Shown piece after piece: positions 31,794 through 44,315 of a stretch of DNA of 64,000 nucleotides (position 1 is its first letter; the number at the start of each line of letters is the position of its first letter). Source of the DNA: Rhizophagus irregularis (taxonomy: Eukaryota > Glomeromycota > Glomeromycetes > Glomerales > Glomeraceae); NCBI RefSeq assembly GCF_026210795.1, contig NC_089429.1, positions 3,162,001-3,226,000 on the forward strand, read 5' to 3'. The translations under genes were made by a program, and so were the position numbers. The notes under the pieces were generated by a model. That model saw only the letters and a list, made by a program, of their open reading frames with translations, did no database searches and had not been told where the DNA came from.

Positions 31794-34700
31794 ATGAAGC
31801 AGACAAGTCCCTTTCAGCTTTCTTCGATTTTAGCTGCCCATGATTCAGATGTAAGAACTAAAGTTGATATCAGTTTAAATTTTGTAGCTTTCTAAATGGT
31901 GCCCTTCATTTAATATAAAAGATCAAGGCTGTCCGAGGACCAAATGAAGATTTGGTTATTTCCGCGTCTCGAGACAAGACAGTACGTAGCTGGTTGAGAA
32001 TCGGCGCAAACGCTTTTTCCGAGAGTAAATTGTATTTGGGACATGCAAGTTTCGTTAACTCGCTTGCATTTCTTAATCCAACTGCTGAATATACTAAGGG
32101 TATTATTTCAAGAACTTCTTGACTTTAATATTGATTAAACTTGTACTTCTAATTTAACAATTTATATCGGAAATTATTATAAAGGTCTTGTAGTTAGTGG
32201 TAGCAGTGATAAGACCATAAATGTTTTTGATCTTGAAAATGCACAAGATCCAATTTATTCGTTAATTGGGCATTCTGATAATGTTTGTGCGTTAGATGTT
32301 ACACCATCCGGTTATATTGTTTCTGGTTCTTGGGATAAGTATGTTTGAAGAATTTTTCTTTATGGAATGAAGTTTCTAAAATTTCTCTTAATGTATCATC
32401 ACCGTAGGACAACTAAAATTTGGAAAAATTGGCAAGAAGCGTGTACTTTGGAAGGACATTCCCACGCTGTATGGGCAGTTTTAGCTGTAGATGATGACTT
32501 AATATTTACCGGTGAGTGTGATTCAATTAATTTCTTCTATAAACAAGTTATTAATTATATGAAAATACCGATTTTTAGGATCAGCTGACAAAACTATCAT
32601 AAAATGGCAGAATGAGAAACGCGTTCAAACTTTATATGGTCACACTGACTGTGTTAGGGCGTTAGCATTACTACCAGATATAGGTTTCGTTTCATGTGGA
32701 AATGATAGGTATGATATTGGTATCAATTACAATGAATTCAAGTTTTAGTTGATAATATTAAAAAGTGCTTTATTAAATTTTCGATTTACAAACTCATCTA
32801 GCACTCTTCGTATATGGACATTAGATGGACAATGTATTCATGAATTAAATGAACATACATCCTTTGTGTATAGCATTGACGTATTACCTACAGGTGAAAT
32901 TATATCAAGTGGAGAAGACCGATCAGTGAGAGTTTGGAAAGGTATCTTCAAGATTTTAATCGTTTATTTATTTAATATATATATATAGTTTTTTAATGAG
33001 CAATGTGATGATTTTTAGGTGGCGAATGTATACAAACTATTCTACATCCTGCAACATCAGTATGGTGTGTAGCTGCAATGCCTAATGGAGATATCATTAG
33101 TGGCGCAAGCGATGGTGTGATTCGTATTTTTACAAGGGCCGAAGAACGTATTGCAGAACAACCTGTACTAAAGGTATGCAGAATTTTTACCAGTTAGTAA
33201 AAACATTTGCCAAAATAACGATTTATATTATGAATAGGATTTTGATGAACAAGTTTCAAATCACGCGATTCCTGCGTATGTAAAATTATATGATCACACA
33301 TTTATATATTTTATTCTCATAATGATATTCTTATAATTCTTAGAAATCAATTGGGAGATTTAAAGAAAGATGAGCTTCCAGGATCGGAAGCATTGCTTCA
33401 ACCAGGTTGCTTATTTATAAAGTTGAAATTTTTTTTCTTTCGAAGCAATTAGATTGCCTTATTTCGATTTTATTAAATTCTAGGCAAAAAGGAAGGACAA
33501 GTTATTATGGTGCGAGTACATGATAAAGTTGAGGCTCATCAAGTACGTATATGTATAATGGTGATAATTATTTAGTGTTGGAATTATCATTTAGATTCTT
33601 ATTAATTATAATAAGTGGAGTCAAGTCGATCAAACATGGCACAAAGTGGGCGATGTTGTTGATGCTGTTGGTCAAGGTCGAAAACAATTATATAATGGAA
33701 AAGAATATGATTATTTGTTCGATGTTGATGTTGGAGATGGAGTCCCACCTTTAAAACTTCCATACAATGCTTCTGGTTCGTAATGTATAATTATACACAT
33801 ATATTCGCATTTAATTAATATATTTACTTGTTAACAAAAACAAATTATTTTAGATAATCCGTATAAAGCAGCTCAAGATTTCATTTCGGCTAATGAACTT
33901 CCACAAAGCTATTTAGATCAGATTGCAAATTTTATAACTAAAAATGCACAAGGTGTTTCGTTGGGCACGAGTTCACAATACGTTGACCCATTTACTGGTA
34001 TAAAAATAATTTTATTTGATATTTAATTTAACTTTGGAAGACATCCGATTTACTTGTAAATTTGCAGGCTCATCAAGATATACTCCTTCAGCATCATCTT
34101 CGAACATTCAAGTAAGATATTAAAATGAACTCTATGTGATCCCAATTAAATAATCATTCAACTTCCAGTATTTAACATATTTGGTTTAATTATAGAATAC
34201 TTCCACTACCGGTATGGATCCTTGGACTCGTCCAGGAACAACGTCAAATATGCAACCTAAGATAATTCCACAAGTGATTATGAGCTTTCTTTATTTAATT
34301 TAATTTATTTATACCTCGAAATATTTTACACGGGTTATTTCTGTAAATTTTAGAGAACTTATCTTACTTTTCGGCAAGCAAATATTCAAGGCATCTTAAA
34401 AAAAGTTGACCAAATTAACGAAGCCTTATTGATCAATGAAGAAACTCAAAAAATTGCGTTGACAACTAATGAACTTTCAACTTTAAAAAAATTGGGTCAA
34501 TTTCTACAAAATCCTTTAACCCATACATGTGATCATCAAAGCGAATTTGATGTAATTCGTAAAATAATTACTAAATGGTCATTTAAGAATCGATTTCCAG
34601 GTATAAATAATTATTATAAATTTAATCTCAACTATTATTATAGTAATATACTATTCACTTTATTTAATTAATAATCATAGGCATTGACTTGCTACGTCTC

Positions 34701-35560
34701 CAAATTCTATATACTCCAATCCCCGCTAAACATATTGACAATGATGAGAGTATCATAAATTTGATCACTAATTTTGCTGGTATTGTTACCTGGCCTAAAG
34801 ATAGCACACCTGATAAAGATCAAGATACAAATGTAATGTTAGGTTTAAGAGCATTATCAAATCTATTTGAAATTAAGGAGGGAAGAGATGTTTTAGGTCG
34901 TGAGGCTTCCAAGGTAATTGGAAATCTTAACGGAAAAAATTTTCAAATAATTCAAATTATTAACATTTGATATATTATATTATTTTAGATTTTAGAATTA
35001 CTATCATCCACATGGGATAAAAGCTCAAGTAAAAATAACCGTGTTGCTCGAGCAACAGTATTTCTCAAGTAATTTAATATTTTATAATTATAAGCTGTGC
35101 CATTTTTACACCCGAATACTTATAAATTTTTATTTATTTTACTTTGTTTAGCTTTGCTGTTTTATATCAAACAAGTTCAAATAAAAATGAGGATAATATT
35201 CTTCAATTAATAGCAATACTAGCAGAGGTATGTAACAATTGGTATTGTAAATATTAGCATTTTCAAACAATTAAAAATTTTTCTTTTTTTTAATTCTTAG
35301 CTTCTTAAATCAGAGATAGATTCTGAAGTTATATATAGAGCTCTTATTACTCTAGGAACATTGGTAAGAATTAAACTATTTACTATTGTATGTTAATTTA
35401 AATTTTTATACTAATGCTTAAATAATTACTTTAGATTTATCAAAATCAAGCTGCTAAAGATGCTGCTAAAGTTTTTGATATAGAAAGTATTTTAAAAATC
35501 ATATCTATTAAAGCAAAAGAAGATAGAATCAATCAAGCTATTAATGAAATTATATTTTAA
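31794..35560 (+). CDS. DOA1: DOA1/UFD3/PLAA ubiquitin-binding WD40-PFU-PUL protein (20 exons, 775 aa)
   Basis: Exons 31794-31850, 31922-32099, 32185-32338, 32408-32511, 32579-32708, 32802-32941, 33019-33173, 33238-33275, 33344-33405, 33484-33542, 33616-33775, 33854-33997, 34068-34111, 34196-34273, 34354-34600, 34681-34913, 34989-35068, 35152-35227, 35301-35363 and 35435-35560 join in phase to 775 aa. Residues 1-306 form WD40 repeats (SASRDKTVRSW, SGSSDKTINVF, TTKIWKNW, TIIKWQ, STLRIWTLDG, RSVRVWKGG). The PFU domain follows (KVGDVVDAVGQGRKQLYNGK, YDYLFDVDVGDGVPPLKLPY), then the PUL armadillo-like domain to the C-terminus. Doa1/PLAA binds ubiquitin and CDC48/p97 in ubiquitin recycling, endosomal sorting and mitochondrial and ER degradation. 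The many tiny introns hide it from ORF finders. Confidence 0.95.
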
Positions 35561-35928
35561 TTATTTTATTATATTTAATAATTAATAAAAAAAAAATTAT
35601 GAAAATATATAATAAATAAATTTTTTTTTATATAAAATATTGATATTTATTATTGTTTTTGATTTATTTTAGAATTGCATTTTATTAAATTGTTTTTGAA
35701 GGATTTTTATATTTATGTAAAATTATAACTTTTTAATAAAGCTATTGCTTTTAGTAAAATTAAACAAATAAAAAAAAATTCTATTTATAATTAAATTACA
35801 AATATAACTGTAATTATTAAAGGGAATTCTTTCTGCCAATTGTATAAATCATTTTTTCTCAAGAAATTATCAGCAACTTTTTCAATAAAAAATGGCTTTA
35901 GCAATAACAAACAACTAGTAGTTAACTA
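35561..35928. other. DOA1 3' region / spacer
   Basis: AT-rich with several AATAAA words (e.g. about 35610 and 35740) that could serve polyadenylation. No gene. Confidence 0.5.
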
Positions 35929-36554
35929 CAGTCAACTCTCTTTATAGTCACACATTTGGAACAGTTCATATTTGGTGATTATAAAGAGATGTGACTATAT
36001 AAAAAATTTCTTATATTAGTATATCATAATTCCAGCCAAAAATTAACCTAATTTTAGCCAAAATTATACTCAAAACTTTATTGTATCGTAACTCCACCAA
36101 TATTAATTGTAGAGAAACATCAAATCCAATCACTAGATTAATTTCCAAAATTAAAAAAATATTAATGGTTTTGTGTAATAACTCTGCCAATATTGATTCT
36201 AGAGAGACGATCTTACTACCATTCGATTCGTCTTGATGCGACGAATCTAATGGTATAAAATACATCCAAATCCAATCACTAGATCAATTTCTGAAATTAA
36301 AAAATATTAAATGGTTTTTAAGTAGTAACTCCGTCAATATTGATCACAGAGAGATAAGCTTACTACCATTCGATTCGTCTTGATGAGGCGATTTCAACGA
36401 GCTATTAATCGTCTTTTTACAATTACTAGGTACCGAGAAATTTAGCAAAATGTTAAATGGCGCAGTAAACGTAAATTAAGAAATATAATAATGCCAATAC
36501 TTAACATTTTGTTGAATAACTCATCAGCCAGTGATTGTAAAAGGATAAAACTAG

Positions 36555-37553
36555 GGGTTGGTCACCCTATCTCAGTGGTTAGTCACTGAGACCCTCATTA
36601 AGCCTGAGTATGGTGAGGTCGCAGGTTCAATTCCCATGACCACGGAAATAAAAAGAATTTTACTGCGGACGCTACAACCAATAGCGTGAAGGTACAGGGA
36701 TTAGTGTAGTTGGACTGCATCATGGTGAATTAGTGTGTACGGTTAGGCCGCACATTTCAACTAAGGGTCATGGTGTCCTTCTAACGTTCCCTATGCGGCC
36801 ATTGGCACGCGCGCAGTCCTGTCCTCGGCGTCACTACTATACTCGGGACTTCCTGTCCGGGTGGTCACTCTACGATACCACCTGGGGTCAGTAATGGCTA
36901 GATGGTCGTCCTAGATGGTAAAGCTGAGGGTGCAATGTCTTAGTGGTAGTTAGACCTTCTGTTAGGTCTTAGACCAACCAAGGTGTTCGTGCACGGAACA
37001 GGTAGCTGTACGGCCATAAAAGGGTTCGATTCCCTACTTTCGGGTCCTGGTTGGTGATCCCTGGTGGTTGATACCCACCATAAGGGGTGATCCTGGACAG
37101 ATGCCTGCTACTTCCTGTCTGAGTGGTCACTACAATGTATACCACCTACAGGGTAAACAACTGTACTATCGGTGTTAAGTAATCGCGGGCTGTAGTGAGC
37201 GGCTTTAGTGAGACTTAGTACCTAAAATGGTGGTATGGAAGGGTACTAGATGGTTGATGTTACCTGTTGAAAGTCCTCCATGAAAGTAGATGCTCTCTAA
37301 AGGTCGTAAAATAAATTGAGTATCAGTATCATGCAATGGATATAGGATGAGTAGGCGGCGTGTACCTAGCTTCAGATCAGCCTAAAATGGCCCGATGGGG
37401 GATGTCTTCTAAAAGTGGTGCTGTTACCTGAGGAATTAAGTACTCGGTATAATGGTTGCCCAAATGAAGATGATAGGACACAGACCCGAGATTAGTCTCA
37501 TAAGAGGCAATGGGTGGTCTGGCCGTAAACATAGCAAAGTAAAAGGATAAAAC
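36555..37553 (+). repeat. tRNA-derived SINE-like sequence, about 1 kb
   Basis: It starts after AAAAGGATAAAACT (36540) and ends at the same word (37545). The head has a tRNA-like D-arm and box A (CTATCTCAGTGGTTAGTCAC) and box B (GGTTCAATTCC, 36625); a second pair occurs at 36938 (GTCTTAGTGGTAG) and 37022 (GGGTTCGATTCCC). GC content is clearly higher than surroundings. No acceptor stem closes cleanly, so these are tRNA-like promoters rather than functional tRNAs. The 3' half is present again at 41190-41515. Confidence 0.6.
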
Positions 37554-37998
37554 TCGGCCCTTCTACTGTTTCCTTTTCTACTATTTCTCCTCATCATCAT
37601 AACTCTTCTTTGGCGACAGTTTCTCAGGATTCCTAGATTTCTTGGATATCCTCTTCTATAATTCAAGATGGACCTTGAATCTTGCACTTGGATTTTCTGC
37701 GCCGCTTAACAGTTCAACCTCTTATGGTCTCTTTCTGGTAACGGACTGGATTTTTGGATGTTAAATAGTTGACTTACACTGGCCTTCAGGTAAAGTTGGG
37801 ATATGCGATTCTGTAATAGTTTAATTTTCTTTGCTTTAATTTATTTTAGTATAGTTTTCTTTACTTGTATGAGTTGTGAAGCTACTCTTTTTATTTTTTA
37901 TTAGTTTATTTTCCTATTTGTAATATTGTTCGATCCTTTTTGATTTTAAAATATAAAATAAAAGATAAAGTCAAAAGACTGTTTGCACAATAAAAGGA
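37554..37998. repeat. Second insertion block bounded by AAAAGGATAAAACT words
   Basis: About 440 bp of unrelated sequence between the second (37545) and third (37985) AAAAGGATAAAACT. Its right side is A-rich with AATAAA. No coding capacity recognised; perhaps a retroposed transcript end. Confidence 0.4.
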
Positions 37999-38287
37999 TA
38001 AAACTACCACCATTCGATTTATCTCAGTAAGACGATTCTAACAAACTATGGTACATCTTTGTATAATTATTAAATGCCAAGTTATTTAATATATTCTTTA
38101 TATAACTGTAATTATAAACGGTTCTTTTTAATATAAGATTTTTGAGGATAGGTGTGATAGTGACTATAGATAGATTGTGACTATATAGAATAAATTTTAA
38201 TAATAAAGTGTTTTGAACATTCAACTGGTGTGACTATATAGTAGAATGTGACTATAACAGGAGTGACTATAGAGGGAGTTGACTGTA

Positions 38288-39025
38288 TTTAAAAGTCAAA
38301 CAACTTATTAATAATATTAAAGATAGTTCTTTTCTTAAATTTTTAAAGGTTGGCCTAAATAAATGAAGCATATATATATAGTAAATACTGTTAAACTTAT
38401 TAGCAGAAAAAACTAGGACCCTGCTTATTCATAAGATAGGTCATCCCATGTCTAAGTAAAAATCATATATATAATTCTTTGCAGATCCTATTATAAAAGA
38501 AAATTTTATGTTACATTGTTACAGTGTTACTAAAGTTGCTTGTTGAAATTAGTGAATTTTGTTATGTTGAAATTATCAAAATTATTTTTCTATTTTGTCA
38601 TTTGCATTTTGATCAATTTTAATAATGGAGTTATCTGGATGCCATCCAGGATGGTATTTAATTTTTTGCCACCCCCTTTTTTACTTGCATAACTTTTAGT
38701 AAAAATTGAATTTAATCAAAAAATTTTTCAATATATATCAATTTTATAAATTGTATAATTATAACACATAAAATCGCAAATTATTTGTTACTTTCTTTAA
38801 TATCTTTATTATTGTAAATTTAATACAATTTTATAGGTTATATCTTTGCATTAAATGCGCTTGAATTAACACATTATTACAATAAAAACTACGATCAGCA
38901 AAAATTAAAATTATTGCATCTCAATATTTATGGTACATGTGATGGAATTCTTTAAATTTTTATCAATTCTAATTAGAATTACTACCTCCCACATTTTTTC
39001 CTTTACACTTCAAATAAGTATAACC
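38288..39025. other. Spacer between pogo-like copy 1 and MULE gene A
   Basis: AT-rich. A fragment at 38530-38590 (ACTAAAGTTGCTTGTTGAAA) resembles the end of the palindromic MITE at 43366, seen here as one side only. No gene. Confidence 0.5.
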
Positions 39026-39635
39026 TTACTTGTTACATAATTTACATGATGCTATGCATCGTCTAATGTTATGATTAGATGCATTACAATTACTACATGT
39101 CTTTGATCCTTTACCTTGTAAACTGCTGCTTCCATACACATTATTATCTTGAATAAAAGTATTTGAACTAATACTCTTATTGGAATTTTTGCATGTTTCA
39201 ACAGAACTTTTAAATCTTTTATTTCACAGCCTCCCCTTGAATTTAACCACATGTGGATTAAGAATTTTTCTTAAATCTGATTCATCAATACTTTTATCTG
39301 TGTCATACAATTCTTCTAGAACCTAATTTAAAACATTTAAGACGTCAAATCATTTTTTTTCAGTAGCAATTTAAGCAATTTTACGACCAATTCTAAACAA
39401 ATTACTATACAAATGCCATACTTGGATTTTCATGTTAATATTATCTATTGAGTTCTCTTCTCTAAGTACATCTAAAATTGTTGGTAGTTGTACGTGTAAA
39501 AGATTCCCATTTACATTCATAAATGCGTTTAAATTACTAAAATTCTCTGAATCATTAAATGTGTTTCCATAAATTTCTAACTTAAACCATCGCTTTTTAA
39601 TTAAAGAAATACTAAACTGTGCTTATTAACTGCAA

Positions 39636-39879
39636 TAAGGTTGCTTGCCAAAACCTAGGGGTTTAGGCAAGATGGCGTTTCGCCGAAAAGCAAAATTCTG
39701 CTGAAACTAGATTAAAGTTATATTAAAAAACTGGCAAAACTTTGGAGAATGGCGAAACTGCTGAAACTTATTATAAACGCCGAAACTGCTGAAACTCTGC
39801 CGAAACTATAATAAATCTATAGTAAAATTTTGACGAAATTAATCGTAGGATTTTGAAGAGGTTTAGACAAGCAACCTTA
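39636..39879. mobile_element. 244-bp hAT MITE, copy B (inverted relative to copy A)
   Basis: Same TIR (TAAGGTTGCTTG / CAAGCAACCTTA) and exactly the same length as copy A. Perfect 8-bp TSD AACTGCAA at 39628-39635 and 39880-39887. Confidence 0.93.
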
Positions 39880-40359
39880 AACTGCAAATCATGACCTGGA
39901 AAAAATTACGGCACACTAATTCACAGTTCAAAATCATTAAACAGTTGCAAATATATCCATAATCACATAAAAGAATCACAAAATGTGGTGTTGAGTTTGA
40001 TCTATATATAAGATAAGTAATATGCCATATTTCCATAATATCTTCCCAATCTACTTGATTTATCAGTAATTTTAGAGATATTTGAGCTATATTAACTTGA
40101 TAATCAATATTTGAATCACTATTTTCATGCTCAGCATCCTAAAAATTCAAAGTAACTAATATTAATATGCAGTATGATCAAAAATAAATACATGCATTTA
40201 ATAATTAAAATTCCAATATTATCATTGTAAATTTATTAAATGCGCCAATAAATGCTTACCATAACATTATTATATTCTTTTAGTAAAATTAAAATAGCAT
40301 TATATTCAAAACTTACATCAAGTTATGCTTTTTGAGATATTTCTTTAGTTTTTTAATTA

Positions 40360-41804
40360 CAGTCAACTCTCTTTATAGTCACACATTTGGGACAGTCCAC
40401 ATTTGGTGATTATAAAAAGATGTGACTATATAAAAAATTTCTTATATTTGTATATCATAATTTCGGCCAAAAATTAACATAATTTTAGCCAGAATTATAC
40501 TTAAAACTTTATTGTATCGTAACTTCACCAATATTAATCGTAGAGAGATGATCTTACCGCCATTCGATTCGTCTTGATGAGACGGTTCTAATGGTATAAA
40601 ATACGTCGAAATCCAATCACTAGATTAATTTCCGAAATTAAAAAAAATATTAATGGTTTTTGTGTAATAACTCTGCCAATATTGATCCTAGAAAGACGAT
40701 CTTACTACCATTCGATTCGTCTTGATGAGACGGTTCTAATGGTATAAAATACGTCGAAATCCAATCACTAGATTAATTTCCGAAATTAAAAAAAATATTA
40801 ATGGTTTTTGTGTAATAACTCTGCCAATATTGATCCTAGAAAGACGATCTTACTACCATTCGATTCGTCTTGATGAGACGAATCTAATGGTATAAGATAC
40901 ATCGAAATCCAATCACTAGATCAATTTCCGAAATTAAAAAATATTAAATGGTTTTTAAGCAATAACTCCGTCAATATTGATCACATAGCGATGAGCTTAC
41001 CACCATTCGATTCGTCTCGATGAGGCGATTCCAACGAGCTATAAATCGTCTTTTTATAATCACTAAGTACTGAGAAATCTAGCAAAATGTTAAATGGCGC
41101 AGTAAACGTAAATCAAGAAATATTATAATGCCGATGTTTAACATTTTGTTGAATAACTCGTCAGCCAGTGATCGGAAAAGGATAAAACTTACCTAAAATG
41201 GTGGTATGGAAGGGTACTAGATGGTTGATGTTACCTGTCGAAAGTCCTCCATGAAAGTAGATGCTCTCTAAAGGTCGTTAAATAAATTGAGTATCAGTAT
41301 CATGCAATGGGTATAGGATGAGTAGGCGGCGTGTACCTAGCTTCAGATCAGCCTAAAATGGCCCGATGGGGGATGTCTTCTATAGTGGTGCTGTTACCTG
41401 AGGAATTAAGTACTCGGTATAATGGTTGCCCATTGAAGATGATAGGACACAGGACCGAGATTAGTCTCATAAGAGGCAATGGGTGGTCTGGCCGTAAACA
41501 CTTGCAAAGGAAAAGGATAAAACTACCACCATTCGATTCGTCTCAGTGAGACGATTCTAACAAGCTATGATACATCTTTGTACGATTATTAGATGCCAAG
41601 TTATTTAATATATTCTTTATATAACTGTGATTATAAACAGTTCTTTTTAATATAAGATTTTTGAGGATAGGTGTGATAGTGACTATAGATAGATTGTGAC
41701 TATATAGGATAGATTTTAATAATAAAGTGTTTTGAACATTCAACTGGTGTGACTATATAGTAGAATGTGACTATAACGGGAGTGACTATAGAGGGAGTTG
41801 ACTG
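40360..41804. mobile_element. pogo-like non-autonomous element, copy 2 (1445 bp)
   Basis: TIR CAGTCAACTCTCTTTATAGT / ACTATAGAGGGAGTTGACTG, with TA at 40358-40359 and 41805-41806. The left half has four tandem modules of about 150 bp containing ACCATTCGATTCGTCTTGAT. It also carries a shortened copy of the SINE at the same internal site as copy 1. Confidence 0.9.
41190..41515 (+). repeat. 5'-truncated copy of the SINE-like sequence
   Basis: Matches 37218-37550 closely (shares TACCTAAAATGGTGGTATGG and GTGGTCTGGCCGTAAACA) but lacks the tRNA-like head. Flanked on both sides by AAAGGATAAAACT. Confidence 0.75.
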
Positions 41805-42946
41805 TATATGTAGAAAAATATATTGTGATGCTGATGTTGACGTATTTATATAAGGTAGTAATTCAACCCAGTCCCGATATTCAGCCTTGGTGGTTTGATT
41901 ATGAAGAAAAGACTGAATTTCTTGAAAAAAGTTCACTAAACTACTTTGAGAATTAATGTACTTTTTTATGATGACATTAATACCTTCAACACGTTGAGTT
42001 GACATTATACCTGCAGTAAAGAACTGCTAATAAATAAGTAAAAATGTAAATTGTTTAACAATTATTGCCATAAAATTTATCATCAGGTAAACGTTTTTGC
42101 CCATGATTTCTTAATTTTATCTAATGTTCCCATTAAATAATTACTAGTAGAAGGAAATGCTTCAATTAATTGATTTCATCTAATTTTAAATACAGCTTCA
42201 TTTAAACTATTCTGGACTGAATAAAATTTAAATAAGAAATTGCGATAATTTTCACCCAAAGAACTTTGTATATGACGATCCAAATTTTGATGGATATGAA
42301 GTATATAATGAATATGTTTAATATGGGGTAAAAGTGTTTTTAATGCTGCATTCAAACCTGTAAATAGCATTTGGTGTAATTCTATTGTTTGCTTCTAATA
42401 GTTGTTCTAAAACTTAAATATAAGATGCTGATATTTCATCAGATAATAATACTTGTGCAAAAACTTGTGTATGATTTCGATTGTCAATATCAACAAATAA
42501 GTAAAGAGCCATGTGGTATTTATTCGTCCTTGATGTATTATCAGTTATAATAACATTATGGTAGTACTGATGTAAATCTTGTTAATTTAATTCCATTCAG
42601 AAAATATTAAATAATCTTTCTTGATAGATTTTTTTAGCAATAAACATTCCAGGATCCTCTTTTTGCTAATTTTCAAGTTTCTCTAATAGCCAGAATGCAT
42701 TATTATCTGGATTATTAGCTTCACAATGAGAATTATCCTGTTTAAAGGATTGAATCGCATTTATTACATCTCTTTCCAAAAATATTTGCTGTGAAAATTC
42801 AGCAATTAAAAGATTCCAAATTATAAAGCTGCCTATTCTAGGTGAATTATTAACATAAAACTTTATTCAACTCATTACTGTCTCAGATAAATTATGATAT
42901 GATAACACAAATACTGCTGTGGCAATGTTAAGATTATGATTCTTAT

Positions 42947-43199
42947 GTGGGTCCTGTGAATGCCTTGTGAAAAAAGTAGGCATTTATGCTAAGAATGACC
43001 GTTTCAAAATGAATCATACCCTCTGAGCAAAAATTTCATCCGACAGTGCACACGTGAGGTGCTTTCATGCATGACGAGTGGTTTGGTAATTAATAATATT
43101 AGATAGTGTAGATTTAGTTTTTGTTATAATTGTATTCTCTGAATCTTGTTTTCTGTTTAATAAACTATCAAATGCATTGCAGAAAAAAAAAAAAAAAAA
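42947..43199 (+). repeat. Poly(A)-tailed retrocopy with 16-bp TSD
   Basis: A 253-bp insert starting GTGGGTCCTGTGAATGCC and ending GCATTGCAG plus about 18 A. AATAAA lies about 20 nt before the tail. It is flanked by AGATTATGATTCTTAT at 42931-42946 and 43200-43215. These are signs of LINE-mediated reverse transcription of a polyadenylated RNA (processed pseudogene or SINE). The source transcript is not recognised. Confidence 0.85.
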
Positions 43200-43365
43200 A
43201 GATTATGATTCTTATACTGTGGTTCAAAGGTAGTTATCCTGGGATTTGATTCAGTTTTTGTCCAACAAATATTTATATAACATGTACATTCAATGTGAGA
43301 AGATGTGGTAATACGTGTTATATTTGGATCATTGCCTTTATATGATTTTAGCTTACCAGCATGAT

Positions 43366-44315
43366 TAAAGTTGCCTGCCGAAATTAGGGAGTTTTGGCAT
43401 GTCGAAATTGTCAAAACTATTTCGACATTTCGACACTGGCTCTCTGATTTGTTGAAATGCCAAAATAGTTTCGACATGTCGAAATTGTCAAAACCTAAAA
43501 ATATTACGTTTTACATAATAACTCGGCATCCAATGATTGTAGAAAGATGCGCCATAGCTCGTTGGAATCGTCTCATAACGACGAGTCGAATGGTGGTTAG
43601 ATCGTCTTTCTTTCTACGATCACTGGATGCCGAGATATTTAACGAAACATCAAAAATCGGCATTTTGTATTTTGCGATACTGCGCCATTTGACGTTTCAC
43701 ATAATAACTTGGCATCCAATGATCGTAGAAAGATGCACCATATCTCATTGGAATCATCTCATAACGACGAGTCGAATGGTGGTAAGATCGTCTTTCTACG
43801 ATCACTGGATGCCGAGATATTTAATGAAACGTCAAAAATCGGCATTTTGTATTTTGCGATACTGCGCCATTTGACGTTTCGCCTATTATCTCGGCATCCA
43901 GTGATCGTAAAAAGATTATTTAACCACCATTCGACTCGTCGTTATGAGACGATTCCAACGAGCTATGGTGCATCTTTCTATGATCATTGGATGCCGAGTT
44001 ATTATGTGAAACGTCAAATGGCGCAATATCGCAAAATACAAAATGCCGATTTTTGATGTTTCGTTAAATATCTCGGCATCCAGTGATCGTAGAAAGACGA
44101 TCTAGCCACCATTCGACTCGTCGTTATGAGACGATTCCAACGAGCTATGGCGCATCTTTCTACGATCATTGGATGCCGAGTTATTATGTAAAACGTAATA
44201 TTTTTAGGTTTTGACAATTTCGATATGTTGAAACTATTTCGGCATTTTGGCATTTTGACAGGTTTTAGTTTCGACATTTCGACAATGGCCTGTAGAGTTT
44301 CGGCAGGCAACTTTA
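43366..44315. mobile_element. hAT-type palindromic MITE, 950 bp
   Basis: TIR TAAAGTTGCCTGCCGAAA left and TTTCGGCAGGCAACTTTA right; TSD AGCATGAT (43358-43365) / AGCGTGAT (44316-44323), one mismatch. The whole element is a foldback centred near 43.85 kb, with four copies of a module containing GCATCCAGTGATCGTAGAAA and CGACTCGTCGTTATGAGACG. Removal restores the MULE A frame (FEYNHA|GKLKSY). Confidence 0.9.

Larger units (their letters stand above)
35929..38285. mobile_element. pogo-like non-autonomous element, copy 1 (2357 bp)
   Basis: TIRs CAGTCAACTCTCTTTATAGT left and ACTATAGAGGGAGTTGACTG right, flanked by TA at 35927-35928 and 38286-38287. The interior has diverged copies of the CCACCATTCGA/GACGA module and a large insertion (36553-37990) of SINE-like and unrelated sequence. 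No transposase. TIR start (CAGTC) and TA target match the Tigger/pogo element at 47067-49251, a possible helper family. Confidence 0.88.

Noticed and set aside
36555-37050. Two possible tRNA genes
   Set aside because: Box A and box B motifs are clear but acceptor and anticodon stems do not pair properly; the context (repeat copy, flanking direct repeats) fits a tRNA-derived SINE.
41331-41549. 72-codon plus frame in pogo-like copy 2
   Set aside because: Lies in the SINE-like segment and has no counterpart frame in the other copy.
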